DNA from: Streptomyces sp. I05A-00742
GTDB lineage: Bacteria; Actinomycetota; Actinomycetes; Streptomycetales; Streptomycetaceae
DNA length: 64,000 nt
NCBI RefSeq assembly: GCF_013055795.1
Contig: NZ_JABETO010000002.1
Coordinates: 253,738 to 317,737 of the forward strand
Reading direction: 5' to 3'
Position 1 is the stretch's first letter, and every line of letters starts with the position of its first letter. The notes under the pieces were generated by a model. It searched no databases. It was not told the DNA's origin and saw only the letters and a list, made by a program, of their open reading frames with translations. The translations under genes were made by a program, and so were the position numbers. Shown in pieces: positions 56,573 through 64,000 of this stretch.

Positions 56573-58045
56573 TCACGCGGGTTTCCTGGTGACCTTCCAG
56601 TCCGGATGGCCGGGCATGGGCGGGGTCGTGGGGTCGTGGAGCCAGGCGTGCAGGAACGCCGAGAGGTCCTGGTGGGCGACCTTGGAGGCGAGCGCCGTGA
56701 AGTCGGCGGTGGAGACCGTGGCGTCGGCGTACCGCTCGACCCATACGCGCTCCAGCCGGTCGAAGGCGCGCGCGCCGATCTTCTGCCGGAGGGCGTAGAG
56801 GACCAGGGCGCTGCCGTCGTAGACGACGGGCCGGAAGATGCTGACCTTCTTCCCGGGGGCCGGCGCCCTGAGGTCCGCGGGCGGCCCTCCGTCGGCGCGC
56901 ATGAGGTCGGAGAACTCGTATGCCCGGCGCATCCGGTCGACGAGCTTCCGCCCGCCCTTCAGCTCGGCGTACTGCGCCTCGTACCAGGTGGCGTGGCCCT
57001 CGTTGAGCCAGACGTCGGTCCAGGCGCGCGGGGTGACGCTGTCGCCGAACCACTGGTGCGCCAGCTCGTGGACCATCACCGACTCGATGTACCAGGCCGG
57101 GAAGGAGCGCTTGGTGAACAGGTCGTGCTCGAAGAGGGAGAGCGTCTGGGTCTCCAGCTCGAATCCGGTCGTCGCCTCGGCGATGAGCACGCCGTAGTTC
57201 TCGAACGGGTACCGGCCGATCCGCCCCTCCAGCCAGGTCACCTGCTCCGCCGTCCTCGCCGTCCAGGGCGCCAGCCGCTCCCGCTCGCCGGCCGGCACCA
57301 CGCTGCGCAGCCGGAGGCCGTGCGGGCCGGTGGCCTCGACCAGGACGGAGCGGCCGATGGAGACCTGGGCCAGCTCGGTGGCCATGGGGTGGCGGGTGCG
57401 GTACGTCCAGGTGGTGACGGCGCCCCGGGTGCGGCGGCCGGTGGCGACACCGTTGGCGACCACCATGAGCCCCTTGGGCGCGCGGACCCGGAAGGTGAAG
57501 TCCGCCTTCTCGGAGGGGTGGTCGCTGCCGGGGAAGACGCGGTGCGCCGCGTCCGCCTGGTTGGCCATGACCAGTCCGTCCTTGGTGGTGACCCAGCCGC
57601 CGTCCTTGGTGCCCCGGGGGTCACTGGTGTGGCGGACGGTGACCGTGAAGGGAGTGCCGCGCGGCACGGGACGGGCGGGAGTGACGACGAGGTCCTCCCC
57701 GGCCGGGACGAACTCGGCCCGCGCCCCGTTCACCTCGACCGAACGCACCGTGCCCCGGGTGAAGTCGAGGTTGAACCGCTCCAGCCGCTCCGTGGCCCGT
57801 GCGTCGATGGTGGTCACGGCGTCCAGAGGGGCGTCGTTGCGGTGGTAGTCGAGCGCGATGTCGTAGTCGGTGACGTGGTAGCCGGGGTTGCCCAGGTACG
57901 GGAAGAGCCGGTCGCCGATCCCGAGCGGGGCGGGGGGCTGCGCCGCGGCGGTCAGGAGCAGCAGGGGCACGGTGGCGGCGAGGGCGGTACGGCGGCGGAC
58001 GCGCCGTCGGCGCTGCGGGGGGCGTGCCCCGGGAGAGTGCGGCAT
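56573..58045 (-). CDS. Secreted M1 family zinc metallopeptidase
   Basis: A 490-residue aminopeptidase-type enzyme. A basic start (RRRRVRRR) and a hydrophobic stretch (AATVPLLLLTAAA) form a signal peptide, and the arginine pair may allow Tat export. The beta-sandwich N-domain is followed by the catalytic domain with zinc motif HELAHQWFGD and the third ligand Glu in WLNEGHATWYE. The substrate-binding strand reads FELETQTLSLF, typical of the actinobacterial short M1 group that lacks the large C-terminal domain. It should remove N-terminal residues from peptides outside the cell. It lies 143 nt upstream of hflX on the same strand. Confidence 0.92.
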   Translation of the reverse strand: MPHSPGARPPQRRRRVRRRTALAATVPLLLLTAAAQPPAPLGIGDRLFPYLGNPGYHVTDYDIALDYHRNDAPLDAVTTIDARATERLERFNLDFTRGTVRSVEVNGARAEFVPAGEDLVVTPARPVPRGTPFTVTVRHTSDPRGTKDGGWVTTKDGLVMANQADAAHRVFPGSDHPSEKADFTFRVRAPKGLMVVANGVATGRRTRGAVTTWTYRTRHPMATELAQVSIGRSVLVEATGPHGLRLRSVVPAGERERLAPWTARTAEQVTWLEGRIGRYPFENYGVLIAEATTGFELETQTLSLFEHDLFTKRSFPAWYIESVMVHELAHQWFGDSVTPRAWTDVWLNEGHATWYEAQYAELKGGRKLVDRMRRAYEFSDLMRADGGPPADLRAPAPGKKVSIFRPVVYDGSALVLYALRQKIGARAFDRLERVWVERYADATVSTADFTALASKVAHQDLSAFLHAWLHDPTTPPMPGHPDWKVTRKPA

Positions 58046-58141
58046 GCGTCCACCGCTATCAGCGCACCGGCTCCCGCGGTACGCGGCGCGCGCGGTCCCA
58101 CCCGTACGGGCGGTCCTTCAGAGAGGCGTGCGCCCCTGTGG

Positions 58142-60277
58142 TCACAACGGCGCGGCGACCGGCCAGCCCGCGCGCCCGACGTCGTACACGCCGGGGACCC
58201 GCCGCATGGCACGCATCAGCTCCGGCAGGTGGGCCGCGTCGGGCAGCTGGAGCGTGTAGGTGTGGCGGACGCGCTGTTCGTACGGCGGTTCGACGGCCGC
58301 CGAGATGACGGCGACGCCCTCCGCCGCGATGACCTCCGTGAGGTCGGCGAGCAGGTGCGGCCGGCTGAAGGACTCGGCCCGCAGGGTGACCCGGAAGTCC
58401 CCCGGCCCCGAGCCGTCCGGGCGGCGCCACTGCACGGTGATCCGCCGCCGCCCCGCGGTGGTCATCCGGGCCACCGCCGGACACTGGGCGCGGTGCACGG
58501 TCACGGCGCCGCCGCGCACGGCGAAGCCGGTGACCTCGTCCGGCGGCACCGGGGTGCAGCAGCCCGCCAGGCGCACACCGGCGTCCGCCAGTCCCGCCTC
58601 GTCGCAGACGACCGCGACCGGGCCGCGGGCGGTGGGCGCCGGGCCCCGGGCGCCGGGCCGGGCGGCGGGGGGCAGTGGCAGCGCGGGCGGCGCTCCGGTG
58701 TCGGGCTCGGGGGCGGGCGCCGGGTGGGTGGCGAACCAGCGGCCGATGGCGATGCGGGCCGCGGCCGTCCGGGCGTGCTCCCGCCAGTCGGGGGACGGCC
58801 CGGAGGCGGTGTCCGGCGACATCAGCAGCTGGAGGGTGTCACCGTCGCGCAGGACGGTGCCGAGGGTGACCAGCCGTCCGTTGACCCGGGCGCCGATGCA
58901 GGTGTGGCCGCCCTGCCCGTACTGCGCGTAGGCGGCGTCGACGCAGCTGGAGCCGGCCGGGAGGCCGATGGTGCCGCCGTCGGCGCGGAAGACGGTGATC
59001 TCCCGGTCCTGGGCCAGCTCGTCGCGGAGCGAGGTCCAGAAGGTGTCCGGGTCGGGGGCGGCGCGCTGCCACTCCAGCAGCCGGGAGAGCCAGCCGGGAC
59101 GGGTGGGGTCGGCACGCTCCCCCTCCGCCGCGTCGGGGGCCTCGGCGGCCGCGTACGGATTGCCGAGGGCGATCACGCCCGCCTCGGCGACCCGGTGCAT
59201 CTGGTGGGTGCGGATGAGGACTTCGGCCACCTGGCCGGTCTCGCCGGCGATCGCGGTGTGCAGCGACTGGTAGAGGTTGAACTTGGGGACGGCGATGAAG
59301 TCCTTGAACTCCGAGATGAACGGCGTGAAGCAGGTGTGCAGCTCGCCGAGGACCGCGTAGCAGTCCGCGTCCTCCGCGACGAGGACGAGCAGCCGTCCCA
59401 GGTCCGAGCCCGTCAGCTCCCCGCGCTTGAGCCGCACCCGGTGCACGGAGACGAAATGCCGCGGTCTGACGTGGACTTCGGCCGTGACACCGGCCTCCCG
59501 GAGGACGGACCGCACCCGTGCCGCCGTGGCCTGCAGGGGATCGGGGCGGCCGGTGTGGGCGCGGACGGCGTCGCGGGTGCGGGCGTACTCCTCGGGGTGG
59601 AGGATGGCGAAGACCAGGTCCTCCAGTTCGGCCTTGAGCACCTGGACGCCCAGCCGTTCGGCGAGCGGGATGAGGACGTCCCGGGTCACCTTGGCGATCC
59701 GGGCCTGTTTCTCCGGCCGCATCACCCCGAGGGTGCGCATGTTGTGCAGCCGGTCGGCGAGCTTGATGGACATCACGCGGACGTCGTTGCCGGTGGCCAC
59801 GAGCATCTTGCGGAAGGTCTCGGGCTCGGCCGCCGCGCCGTAGTCGACCTTCTCCAGCTTGGTGACGCCGTCGACCAGGAAGCGCACCTCCTCGCCGAAC
59901 AGCTCCCCGACCTGATCGAGGGTCACTTCCGTGTCCTCGACGGTGTCGTGCAGCAGCGAGGCCGTCAAGGTGGTGGTCTCGGCGCCGAGTTCGGCCAGGA
60001 TCAGCGTGACGGCGAGCGGGTGGGTGATGAACGGGCCGCCGCTCTTGCGCGTCTGGCCGCGGTGCGAGGACTCGGCGAACACATAGGCCCGGCGCAGGAT
60101 GTCCAGGTCGGCGCCGGGGTGGTGGGCCCGGTGCGTCTTGGCCACGTGTTCCAGGGCGTCGGGGAACCTGTCCCGGGCCCCCGAGCCGCCGAGGGCCGCG
60201 CGGCCCAGCCGTCTCAGGTCGATCCGGGGGCCGCGCCTGCGGCGGGGAGGACGTTCGTTCGTGGCCTCTGCGCTCAT
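58142..60277 (-). CDS. rshA: RelA/SpoT homologue (p)ppGpp enzyme RshA
   Basis: A 711-residue Rsh protein. The HD hydrolase domain (about 55-215) has HRGQTRKSG, ITHPL and LLHDTVEDTE (His110, Asp111). The synthetase domain (about 255-380) retains Asp292, YQSLHT and Glu352, but the ATP-site motif RPKHxYSIxxKM reads RPRHFVSVHRVR and DLxxxR reads DLGRLL. A TGS domain (about 435-500), a zinc-finger-like region and a C-terminal ACT domain follow. The hydrolase looks intact and the synthetase looks altered. Its position next to dapF matches rshA, the second Rsh of Streptomyces. The ATG at 60277 has GGAGG 5 nt upstream; a GTG two codons earlier overlaps that site. Confidence 0.9.
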   Translation of the reverse strand: MSAEATNERPPRRRRGPRIDLRRLGRAALGGSGARDRFPDALEHVAKTHRAHHPGADLDILRRAYVFAESSHRGQTRKSGGPFITHPLAVTLILAELGAETTTLTASLLHDTVEDTEVTLDQVGELFGEEVRFLVDGVTKLEKVDYGAAAEPETFRKMLVATGNDVRVMSIKLADRLHNMRTLGVMRPEKQARIAKVTRDVLIPLAERLGVQVLKAELEDLVFAILHPEEYARTRDAVRAHTGRPDPLQATAARVRSVLREAGVTAEVHVRPRHFVSVHRVRLKRGELTGSDLGRLLVLVAEDADCYAVLGELHTCFTPFISEFKDFIAVPKFNLYQSLHTAIAGETGQVAEVLIRTHQMHRVAEAGVIALGNPYAAAEAPDAAEGERADPTRPGWLSRLLEWQRAAPDPDTFWTSLRDELAQDREITVFRADGGTIGLPAGSSCVDAAYAQYGQGGHTCIGARVNGRLVTLGTVLRDGDTLQLLMSPDTASGPSPDWREHARTAAARIAIGRWFATHPAPAPEPDTGAPPALPLPPAARPGARGPAPTARGPVAVVCDEAGLADAGVRLAGCCTPVPPDEVTGFAVRGGAVTVHRAQCPAVARMTTAGRRRITVQWRRPDGSGPGDFRVTLRAESFSRPHLLADLTEVIAAEGVAVISAAVEPPYEQRVRHTYTLQLPDAAHLPELMRAMRRVPGVYDVGRAGWPVAAPL

Positions 60278-60447
60278 GGGCACCTCCGGCAGCGTCGACC
60301 GGCGGTCGGCTCACGCCTCCGGGCCGGTGCTTGATGCTACCGACCCCATCACGCACCGCTCACCCCCTCTTGCCCAGAGTGAACCGGATCACCCATTCGA
60401 GCGAGGCGCACGGCCGGAAACCCGACGGACGGGCGGCCTTCGGCCCG

Positions 60448-61332
60448 TCAGGAGGCCGTGAGCCAGGAGCTGTCGAAGCGGCCCTCGGCGACGATCACCG
60501 CGGGTCCGGTCATCTCTACCGTGCCGTCCGGGCGCTCCCCGATCACCAGCCGGCCGCCGGGGACGTCCACGGTGTACGTGACGGGGCGGCCGTCGACGGC
60601 CGGGTCCGTCCCGTCGCGGCGGGCCGCCGCGACCATCACCGCGCAGGCGCCCGTGCCGCAGGAACGGGTCTCCCCGGAGCCGCGCTCATGGACCCGCAGG
60701 GCGACGTGCCGGGGGCCCCGGGGGACGACGAACTCCACGTTGACGCCGTCCGGGTAGGTCCCCGCCGGGCCGACGGCGGGGGCGTCGTGAAGGGTGCCGG
60801 CGTCGGCGAGGTCGTCGACGAAGGCGACGGCGTGCGGGTTGCCCATGTTGATGTTGCGGGCGGGCCAGGTGCGGTCCCCGACCGTGACGGTCACCTCGCC
60901 CGGGTGCAGCACGGCCCGGCCCATGTCGACGGTGACGTCCCCCGGCTCGCCGTCGGGGCCCGCCTTGGCGATGTGCGCGTGCCGGACGCCGGCCCGGGTC
61001 GCGACGGCCAGGTCGCCCTCGCCGGCCAGCCCGGCCCGCTGGAGGTAGCGGGCGAAGACGCGGACGCCGTTGCCGCACATCTCGCCGATGCTGCCGTCGC
61101 TGTTGCGGTAGTCCATGAACCACTCGGCCTCGCCGGCCATCGCGCGGGCCTCGGGGTCCGCCGCCGAGCGGACCACCCGCAGCACCCCGTCACCGCCGAG
61201 GCCGGCCCGCCGGTCGCACAGCCGGGCGACGGCGGCCGGGGAGAGCTCGATCCGGCCGTCGTGGTCCGGGATGATCACGAAGTCGTTCTCGGTGCCGTGC
61301 CCCTTGAGGAAGGCGGTCTGCGCGGTGCTCAT
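60448..61332 (-). CDS. dapF: Diaminopimelate epimerase
   Basis: A 294-residue epimerase that converts LL- to meso-diaminopimelate for lysine synthesis; Streptomyces walls contain the LL form. The two catalytic cysteines are Cys86 in MCGNG and Cys225 in SCGTGA. The N-terminal KGHGTENDFV motif is present and the two-domain repeat is complete. The ATG starts right at the family boundary with a weak ribosome binding site. It is downstream of the small membrane protein gene (42 nt) and of miaA, probably in one transcript running miaA to dapF. Confidence 0.96.
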   Translation of the reverse strand: MSTAQTAFLKGHGTENDFVIIPDHDGRIELSPAAVARLCDRRAGLGGDGVLRVVRSAADPEARAMAGEAEWFMDYRNSDGSIGEMCGNGVRVFARYLQRAGLAGEGDLAVATRAGVRHAHIAKAGPDGEPGDVTVDMGRAVLHPGEVTVTVGDRTWPARNINMGNPHAVAFVDDLADAGTLHDAPAVGPAGTYPDGVNVEFVVPRGPRHVALRVHERGSGETRSCGTGACAVMVAAARRDGTDPAVDGRPVTYTVDVPGGRLVIGERPDGTVEMTGPAVIVAEGRFDSSWLTAS

Positions 61333-61374
61333 GGTCCGATGGTACGGCGGGCGGCCCCGGCACCTCCCGGCGGC

Positions 61375-61854
61375 TCAGCGCAGCCGCGCCACGCGCCAGA
61401 CGGCCAGCACGGTGACCAGGACGACGAGGGCGGTGTACGCGGCCACGTACCGCCAGTCGGGACGGCGCCCGGAGCCGCGCGGCGGCAGGCCGGGCCAGGT
61501 GTAGCCGACGCGGCGGGCCGCCATCACACCCCAGCCGGCGGCGCAGCTGCAGATCAGCAGGCCGAGCATGGCGACGACCGGACCGCCGTCGCCGACCTCG
61601 AAGGCGAGCGGGAAGGCGAACATCAGCGAACCGGTCACGGCCAGCACCACGATCGGTGCCAGCTGCCAGACGCGGAGCCGGCGCGGGGGCCGCAGCTCGC
61701 GGAAGGACTCCCCGGTCGGGGTGGTCCCGGGGACGGGCGCGTCGGTGTCGTCCGGACCGTCCGGGGTCAGGGATCCGGGCTCTCCCGCGGCCGCCGCCGG
61801 GAGGTGCCCCCCGCGGGGCGGCTGCTGCGGTCTGTCACGAGGGCCGGCCTCCAT
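61375..61854 (-). CDS. Conserved small membrane protein
   Basis: A 159-residue protein. Residues 1-60 are soluble and Pro/Gly-rich. Three hydrophobic segments follow (LAPIVVLAVTGSLMFAFPLAF, VVAMLGLLICSCAAGWGVMAA and VAAYTALVVLVTVLAVW), so the N-terminus probably faces the cytoplasm. No family is recognised. The ATG at 61854 follows GGGAGGG; a GTG two codons earlier is possible. It sits between miaA and dapF in what looks like one operon. Confidence 0.72.
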   Translation of the reverse strand: MEAGPRDRPQQPPRGGHLPAAAAGEPGSLTPDGPDDTDAPVPGTTPTGESFRELRPPRRLRVWQLAPIVVLAVTGSLMFAFPLAFEVGDGGPVVAMLGLLICSCAAGWGVMAARRVGYTWPGLPPRGSGRRPDWRYVAAYTALVVLVTVLAVWRVARLR

Positions 61855-61960
61855 CGCCACGCGCCCTCCCAACCGGACTTCACGGCTCGATCGAAGACTG
61901 ATGATGGCACGGTCCGACCGGGCCGGATGACACGTGGCGCGTCCCGATGCCATCACGTGA

Positions 61961-62899
61961 TCAGGCTGTGACCGCTCGTTCGACCAACCTCAGCGCCAGC
62001 CCCGGAAGTTCCGCGCGCCGGTCGGCGGCGCCGCTGAGCCAGTGGACGCGGGAGTCGCGCCGGAACCAGGAGTCCTGGCGGCGCGCGAAGCGCTTGGTCG
62101 CGCGCACGGTCTCGGCGCGCGCCTCCTGCTCGGTGCACTCGCCGGCGAGGAAGGCGAGCACCTGCTGGTACCCGAGCGCGCGCGACGCCGTGCGCCCCTC
62201 GCGCAGGCCCGCACGCTCCAGCTCGCGGACCTCGTCCACGAGCCCCGCCTCCCACATGCGGTCCACGCGCGTGGTGATCCGCTCATCGAGTTCGGGCCGT
62301 TCCACGTCGACGCCGATCTGCACGGTGTCGTAGACGGCCGTCTCCCCGGGGAGGTGGGCGGTGAAGGGCTTACCGGTGATCTCGATGACCTCCAGGGCCC
62401 GGACGATGCGCCGGCCGTTGCCGGGCAGGATGGCGCGCGCGGCATCCGGGTCGGCGGCGGCCAGCCGGGCGTGCAGGGCGCCCGGGCCGAGCTCGTCGAG
62501 CTCGCCCTCCAGACGGGCGCGGACGGCCGGGTCGGTGCCGGGGAACTCCAGGGCGTCGATGGCTCCCTTGATGTACAGACCGGAGCCGCCGACGAGCACG
62601 GGGGTCCGGCCCTCGGCCAGCAGCCGGTCGATCTCGGCGCGGGCCAGGCGCTGGTACTCGGCGACGCTCGCCGCCTCGGTGACGTCCCAGATGTCGAGCA
62701 GGCGGTGGGGTACCCCCTGCCGCTCCTCGGTCGTCAGCTTGGCCGTGCCGATGTCCATGCCGCGGTAGAGCTGCATGGAGTCGGCGTTGACGACTTCGCC
62801 GTCCAGGTGCCGCGCGAGCGCGACGCCGAGGTCCGACTTGCCGGCCGCGGTGGGACCGACGACGGCGATGACCTGCGGTGCGGGGGCTGCTTTTCTCAC
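61961..62899 (-). CDS. miaA: tRNA dimethylallyltransferase
   Basis: A 312-residue MiaA, which adds a dimethylallyl group to A37 of tRNAs reading codons that start with U. The P-loop GPTAAGKS is at 15-22, the DSMQLYRGMDIGTAK motif at about 40-54, GGSGLYIKGAID is present, and the family's C-terminal KRFARRQDSWFRRD segment is intact. The GTG start has GGTGGG just upstream. In Streptomyces the modification influences reading of UUA by the bldA tRNA, so it matters for development. Confidence 0.95.
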   Translation of the reverse strand: MRKAAPAPQVIAVVGPTAAGKSDLGVALARHLDGEVVNADSMQLYRGMDIGTAKLTTEERQGVPHRLLDIWDVTEAASVAEYQRLARAEIDRLLAEGRTPVLVGGSGLYIKGAIDALEFPGTDPAVRARLEGELDELGPGALHARLAAADPDAARAILPGNGRRIVRALEVIEITGKPFTAHLPGETAVYDTVQIGVDVERPELDERITTRVDRMWEAGLVDEVRELERAGLREGRTASRALGYQQVLAFLAGECTEQEARAETVRATKRFARRQDSWFRRDSRVHWLSGAADRRAELPGLALRLVERAVTA

Positions 62900-63081
62900 C
62901 CCACCAGTCTCGCAAACACCGGGCCGCCCCTCGAACGAGCGACGTGACGCGACGCTCCCGGCCTCGTTGCCTGTTGCGAGGTTCCGACCGCCGGTTCACG
63001 GGCCGGAGCCCGCGAGCGGCGCAATGGGACGCTCCGGGCGACCCGGGATTTCGCTCACACCAGTAAGGTAATGGAGTAGAT

Positions 63082-63345
63082 ATGGGCGTGTTTTCATGGC
63101 TTCGCCGTAAGCCGTCGCAGGCGTCAACGGAGGAGGCTGCGGCGGCCACTCCGACGGCGGAACCGGGCGACGCCGGCGGAACGGCGGAAGCCGCCGCGCC
63201 GGAGGGGGCCGGGGAAGCGGAGGGGGTCGACGGTTCCGCCGAGGGCGGCGCGGCCGCCGACGGGGGCGAGGGAGTCGAGATTCCCAAGCAGCAGTCCGCG
63301 GACGAGGCGGCGGACAGCGAGGCCGGCGAGGGCGCCCGCAAGTAG
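63082..63345 (+). CDS. Small acidic hypothetical protein
   Basis: An 87-residue protein. A short N-terminal amphipathic, basic segment (MGVFSWLRRKPS) is followed by a low-complexity acidic Ala/Glu/Gly tail, probably disordered. The N-terminus may touch the membrane. The ATG has GGAG 6 nt upstream. No function is known. It is 40 nt upstream of the antitoxin-like gene and likely co-transcribed; it is divergent from miaA. Confidence 0.75.
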   Translation: MGVFSWLRRKPSQASTEEAAAATPTAEPGDAGGTAEAAAPEGAGEAEGVDGSAEGGAAADGGEGVEIPKQQSADEAADSEAGEGARK

Positions 63346-63385
63346 TGCGCGGATTCCGCGCGGAAGGAAACGAGGGTAGGTGCCC

Positions 63386-63661
63386 ATGGGCCTGTTCGAC
63401 GATCTCAAGGCCAAGCTCGGTCCGGTGAAGGACAAGGTCGGCGGCCTCGTGCAGCAGCACGGGGACAAGATCGGACAGGGGCTGGACAAGGCCGCGCGGG
63501 TGGTCGACGCGAAGACGGACGGCAAGTACAGCAGCCAGATCCGCACCGGCACGGGCAAGGCCAAGGAAGCGCTCGTCCGGCTGGCCGACTCCGACGGCGC
63601 CGGGGATGCCAAGGGCTCCGCGGGCGGCAAGGACGGCGGCGCGGGCTCCGGCACCTCCTGA
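63386..63661 (+). CDS. Antitoxin-like protein (MT0933/Rv0909 family)
   Basis: A 91-residue protein whose first 60 residues match the small helical family annotated as antitoxins after Rv0909 of Mycobacterium tuberculosis (MGLFDDLKAKLGPVKDKVG..., QHGDKIGQGLDKA). A Gly/Asp/Ser-rich tail follows. In the mycobacterial pair the toxin is a START/SRPBCC-fold protein encoded next door; none is present here, so a toxin-antitoxin role is doubtful. The ATG at 63386 fits the family start; the frame also opens with a GTG two codons earlier. Confidence 0.8.
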   Translation: MGLFDDLKAKLGPVKDKVGGLVQQHGDKIGQGLDKAARVVDAKTDGKYSSQIRTGTGKAKEALVRLADSDGAGDAKGSAGGKDGGAGSGTS

Positions 63662-63670
63662 GCGGTTTCC

Positions 63671-63719
63671 GGACGGCGGACGGCCGGGGAGCGCGGCGCT
63701 CCCCGGCCGTCCGCCGTCC
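63671..63719. terminator. Very long bidirectional hairpin
   Basis: Perfect 24-bp arms (63671-63694 with 63696-63719) close on one central base, so at least 22 bp are paired around a small loop. It lies 9 nt after the antitoxin-like gene stop and 30 nt before the end of the convergent gene. Confidence 0.88.
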
Positions 63720-63749
63720 GTCGGCTCTCCCCTCCCGTGGGTGGGCGGG

Positions 63750-64000
63750 TCAGGACCACGCCGCGACGTGGTACCCCACCCCGTACGGCGCCTCGTCGTA
63801 CAGCAGTTGGCCGCGCAGGCCCGCGCCCTCCCCAGCGCCCGCGAGGACCTGCCAGGCGGGCCGTCCGGCGGCCTTCAGGTCGGCCGCGAGAGTGCGGTCG
63901 AGGGCCGCGAGCGCGGCGGTGTCGGCGGAGCCCAGGGCGGCCGCGGAGGCCGCGTCGAAGGCTTCCGCCCGCTCGTCGAGGTAGCCGGGCGCCTTGAGCG
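63750..64000 (-). CDS. Class III extradiol dioxygenase subunit B-like protein, C-terminal part
   Basis: The last 82 codons of a gene whose start lies beyond the window. The segment GRPAWQVLAGAG, then GQLLYDEAPYGVGYHVAAW at the end, is typical of actinobacterial proteins with a LigB-like extradiol dioxygenase fold. The catalytic metal residues lie in the missing part. The position downstream of miaA and the small antitoxin-like gene agrees with Streptomyces gene order as I recall it. Confidence 0.7.
   Translation of the reverse strand, partial: LKAPGYLDERAEAFDAASAAALGSADTAALAALDRTLAADLKAAGRPAWQVLAGAGEGAGLRGQLLYDEAPYGVGYHVAAWS

Noticed and set aside
56438..60334. 1298-codon plus-strand open frame
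   Set aside because: It is antisense to the M1 peptidase and rshA genes, both of which have clear catalytic motifs.

Overview
This window looks like the core chromosome of a Streptomyces species. The DNA is very GC-rich (roughly 73% by eye), GTG starts are common, and several markers are specific to the genus: HrdB with a Lys/Ala-rich N-terminal region, the sporulation regulator WhiH beside it, a DasR-type operator in front of ptsH, an nrdR-nrdJ operon, and LexA. From memory, the gene order follows the S. coelicolor chromosome through parC, parE, hrdB, whiH, nrdRJ, lexA, rshA, dapF and miaA. I see no tRNA, rRNA, insertion sequence, prophage or CRISPR array.

Layout. 1-6 kb: a glyoxalase-like fragment, thymidine kinase, an alkaline-phosphatase-fold enzyme with a DUF5998 protein, a GNAT/acyl-CoA-synthetase fusion acetyltransferase, and HPr. 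6-11 kb: a GntR regulator, an M23 peptidase behind a c-di-AMP riboswitch, and a paired M16 peptidase operon. 11-22 kb: ParC, a CobW-type GTPase, an iron-box-controlled sucrase/ferredoxin-like gene, an orphan response regulator, a NarL-type two-component system with a membrane protein, and ParE. 22-31 kb: a DUF7455 protein, a trypsin-like protease, HrdB, WhiH, a fused ABC transporter, a Nudix/winged-helix protein and a glycogen-debranching-like protein. 31-39 kb: DUF4192, a RecQ-like helicase fused to a phosphoribosyltransferase-like end, two poorly understood proteins, RNase HII, an ADP-ribosylglycohydrolase and a histidine phosphatase. 39-42 kb: an ABC-F protein divergent from a TetR regulator, and a YdbC-like protein. 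43-50 kb: the nrdR-nrdJ operon, lexA and a DinG-type helicase. 50-54 kb: a small siderophore-synthetase locus and a lipoprotein protease. 55-64 kb: HflX, an M1 peptidase, an Rsh (p)ppGpp enzyme, DapF, a membrane protein, MiaA, two small proteins and the end of an extradiol-dioxygenase-like gene.

How the parts fit. The window is rich in genome maintenance (ParC/ParE, RecQ-like, RNase HII, LexA, DinG, NrdR/NrdJ). Several controls are readable directly in the DNA: the dre site at ptsH, the c-di-AMP riboswitch, an iron box, two SOS-type boxes (lexA and, less expected, parE), paired NrdR boxes, and a WhiG-type promoter fused to a palindrome at whiH. The oddest protein is a class III aminotransferase in the siderophore locus. 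It has lost the lysine that holds PLP and about a hundred residues of its core, yet it keeps an open frame and a strong ribosome binding site.
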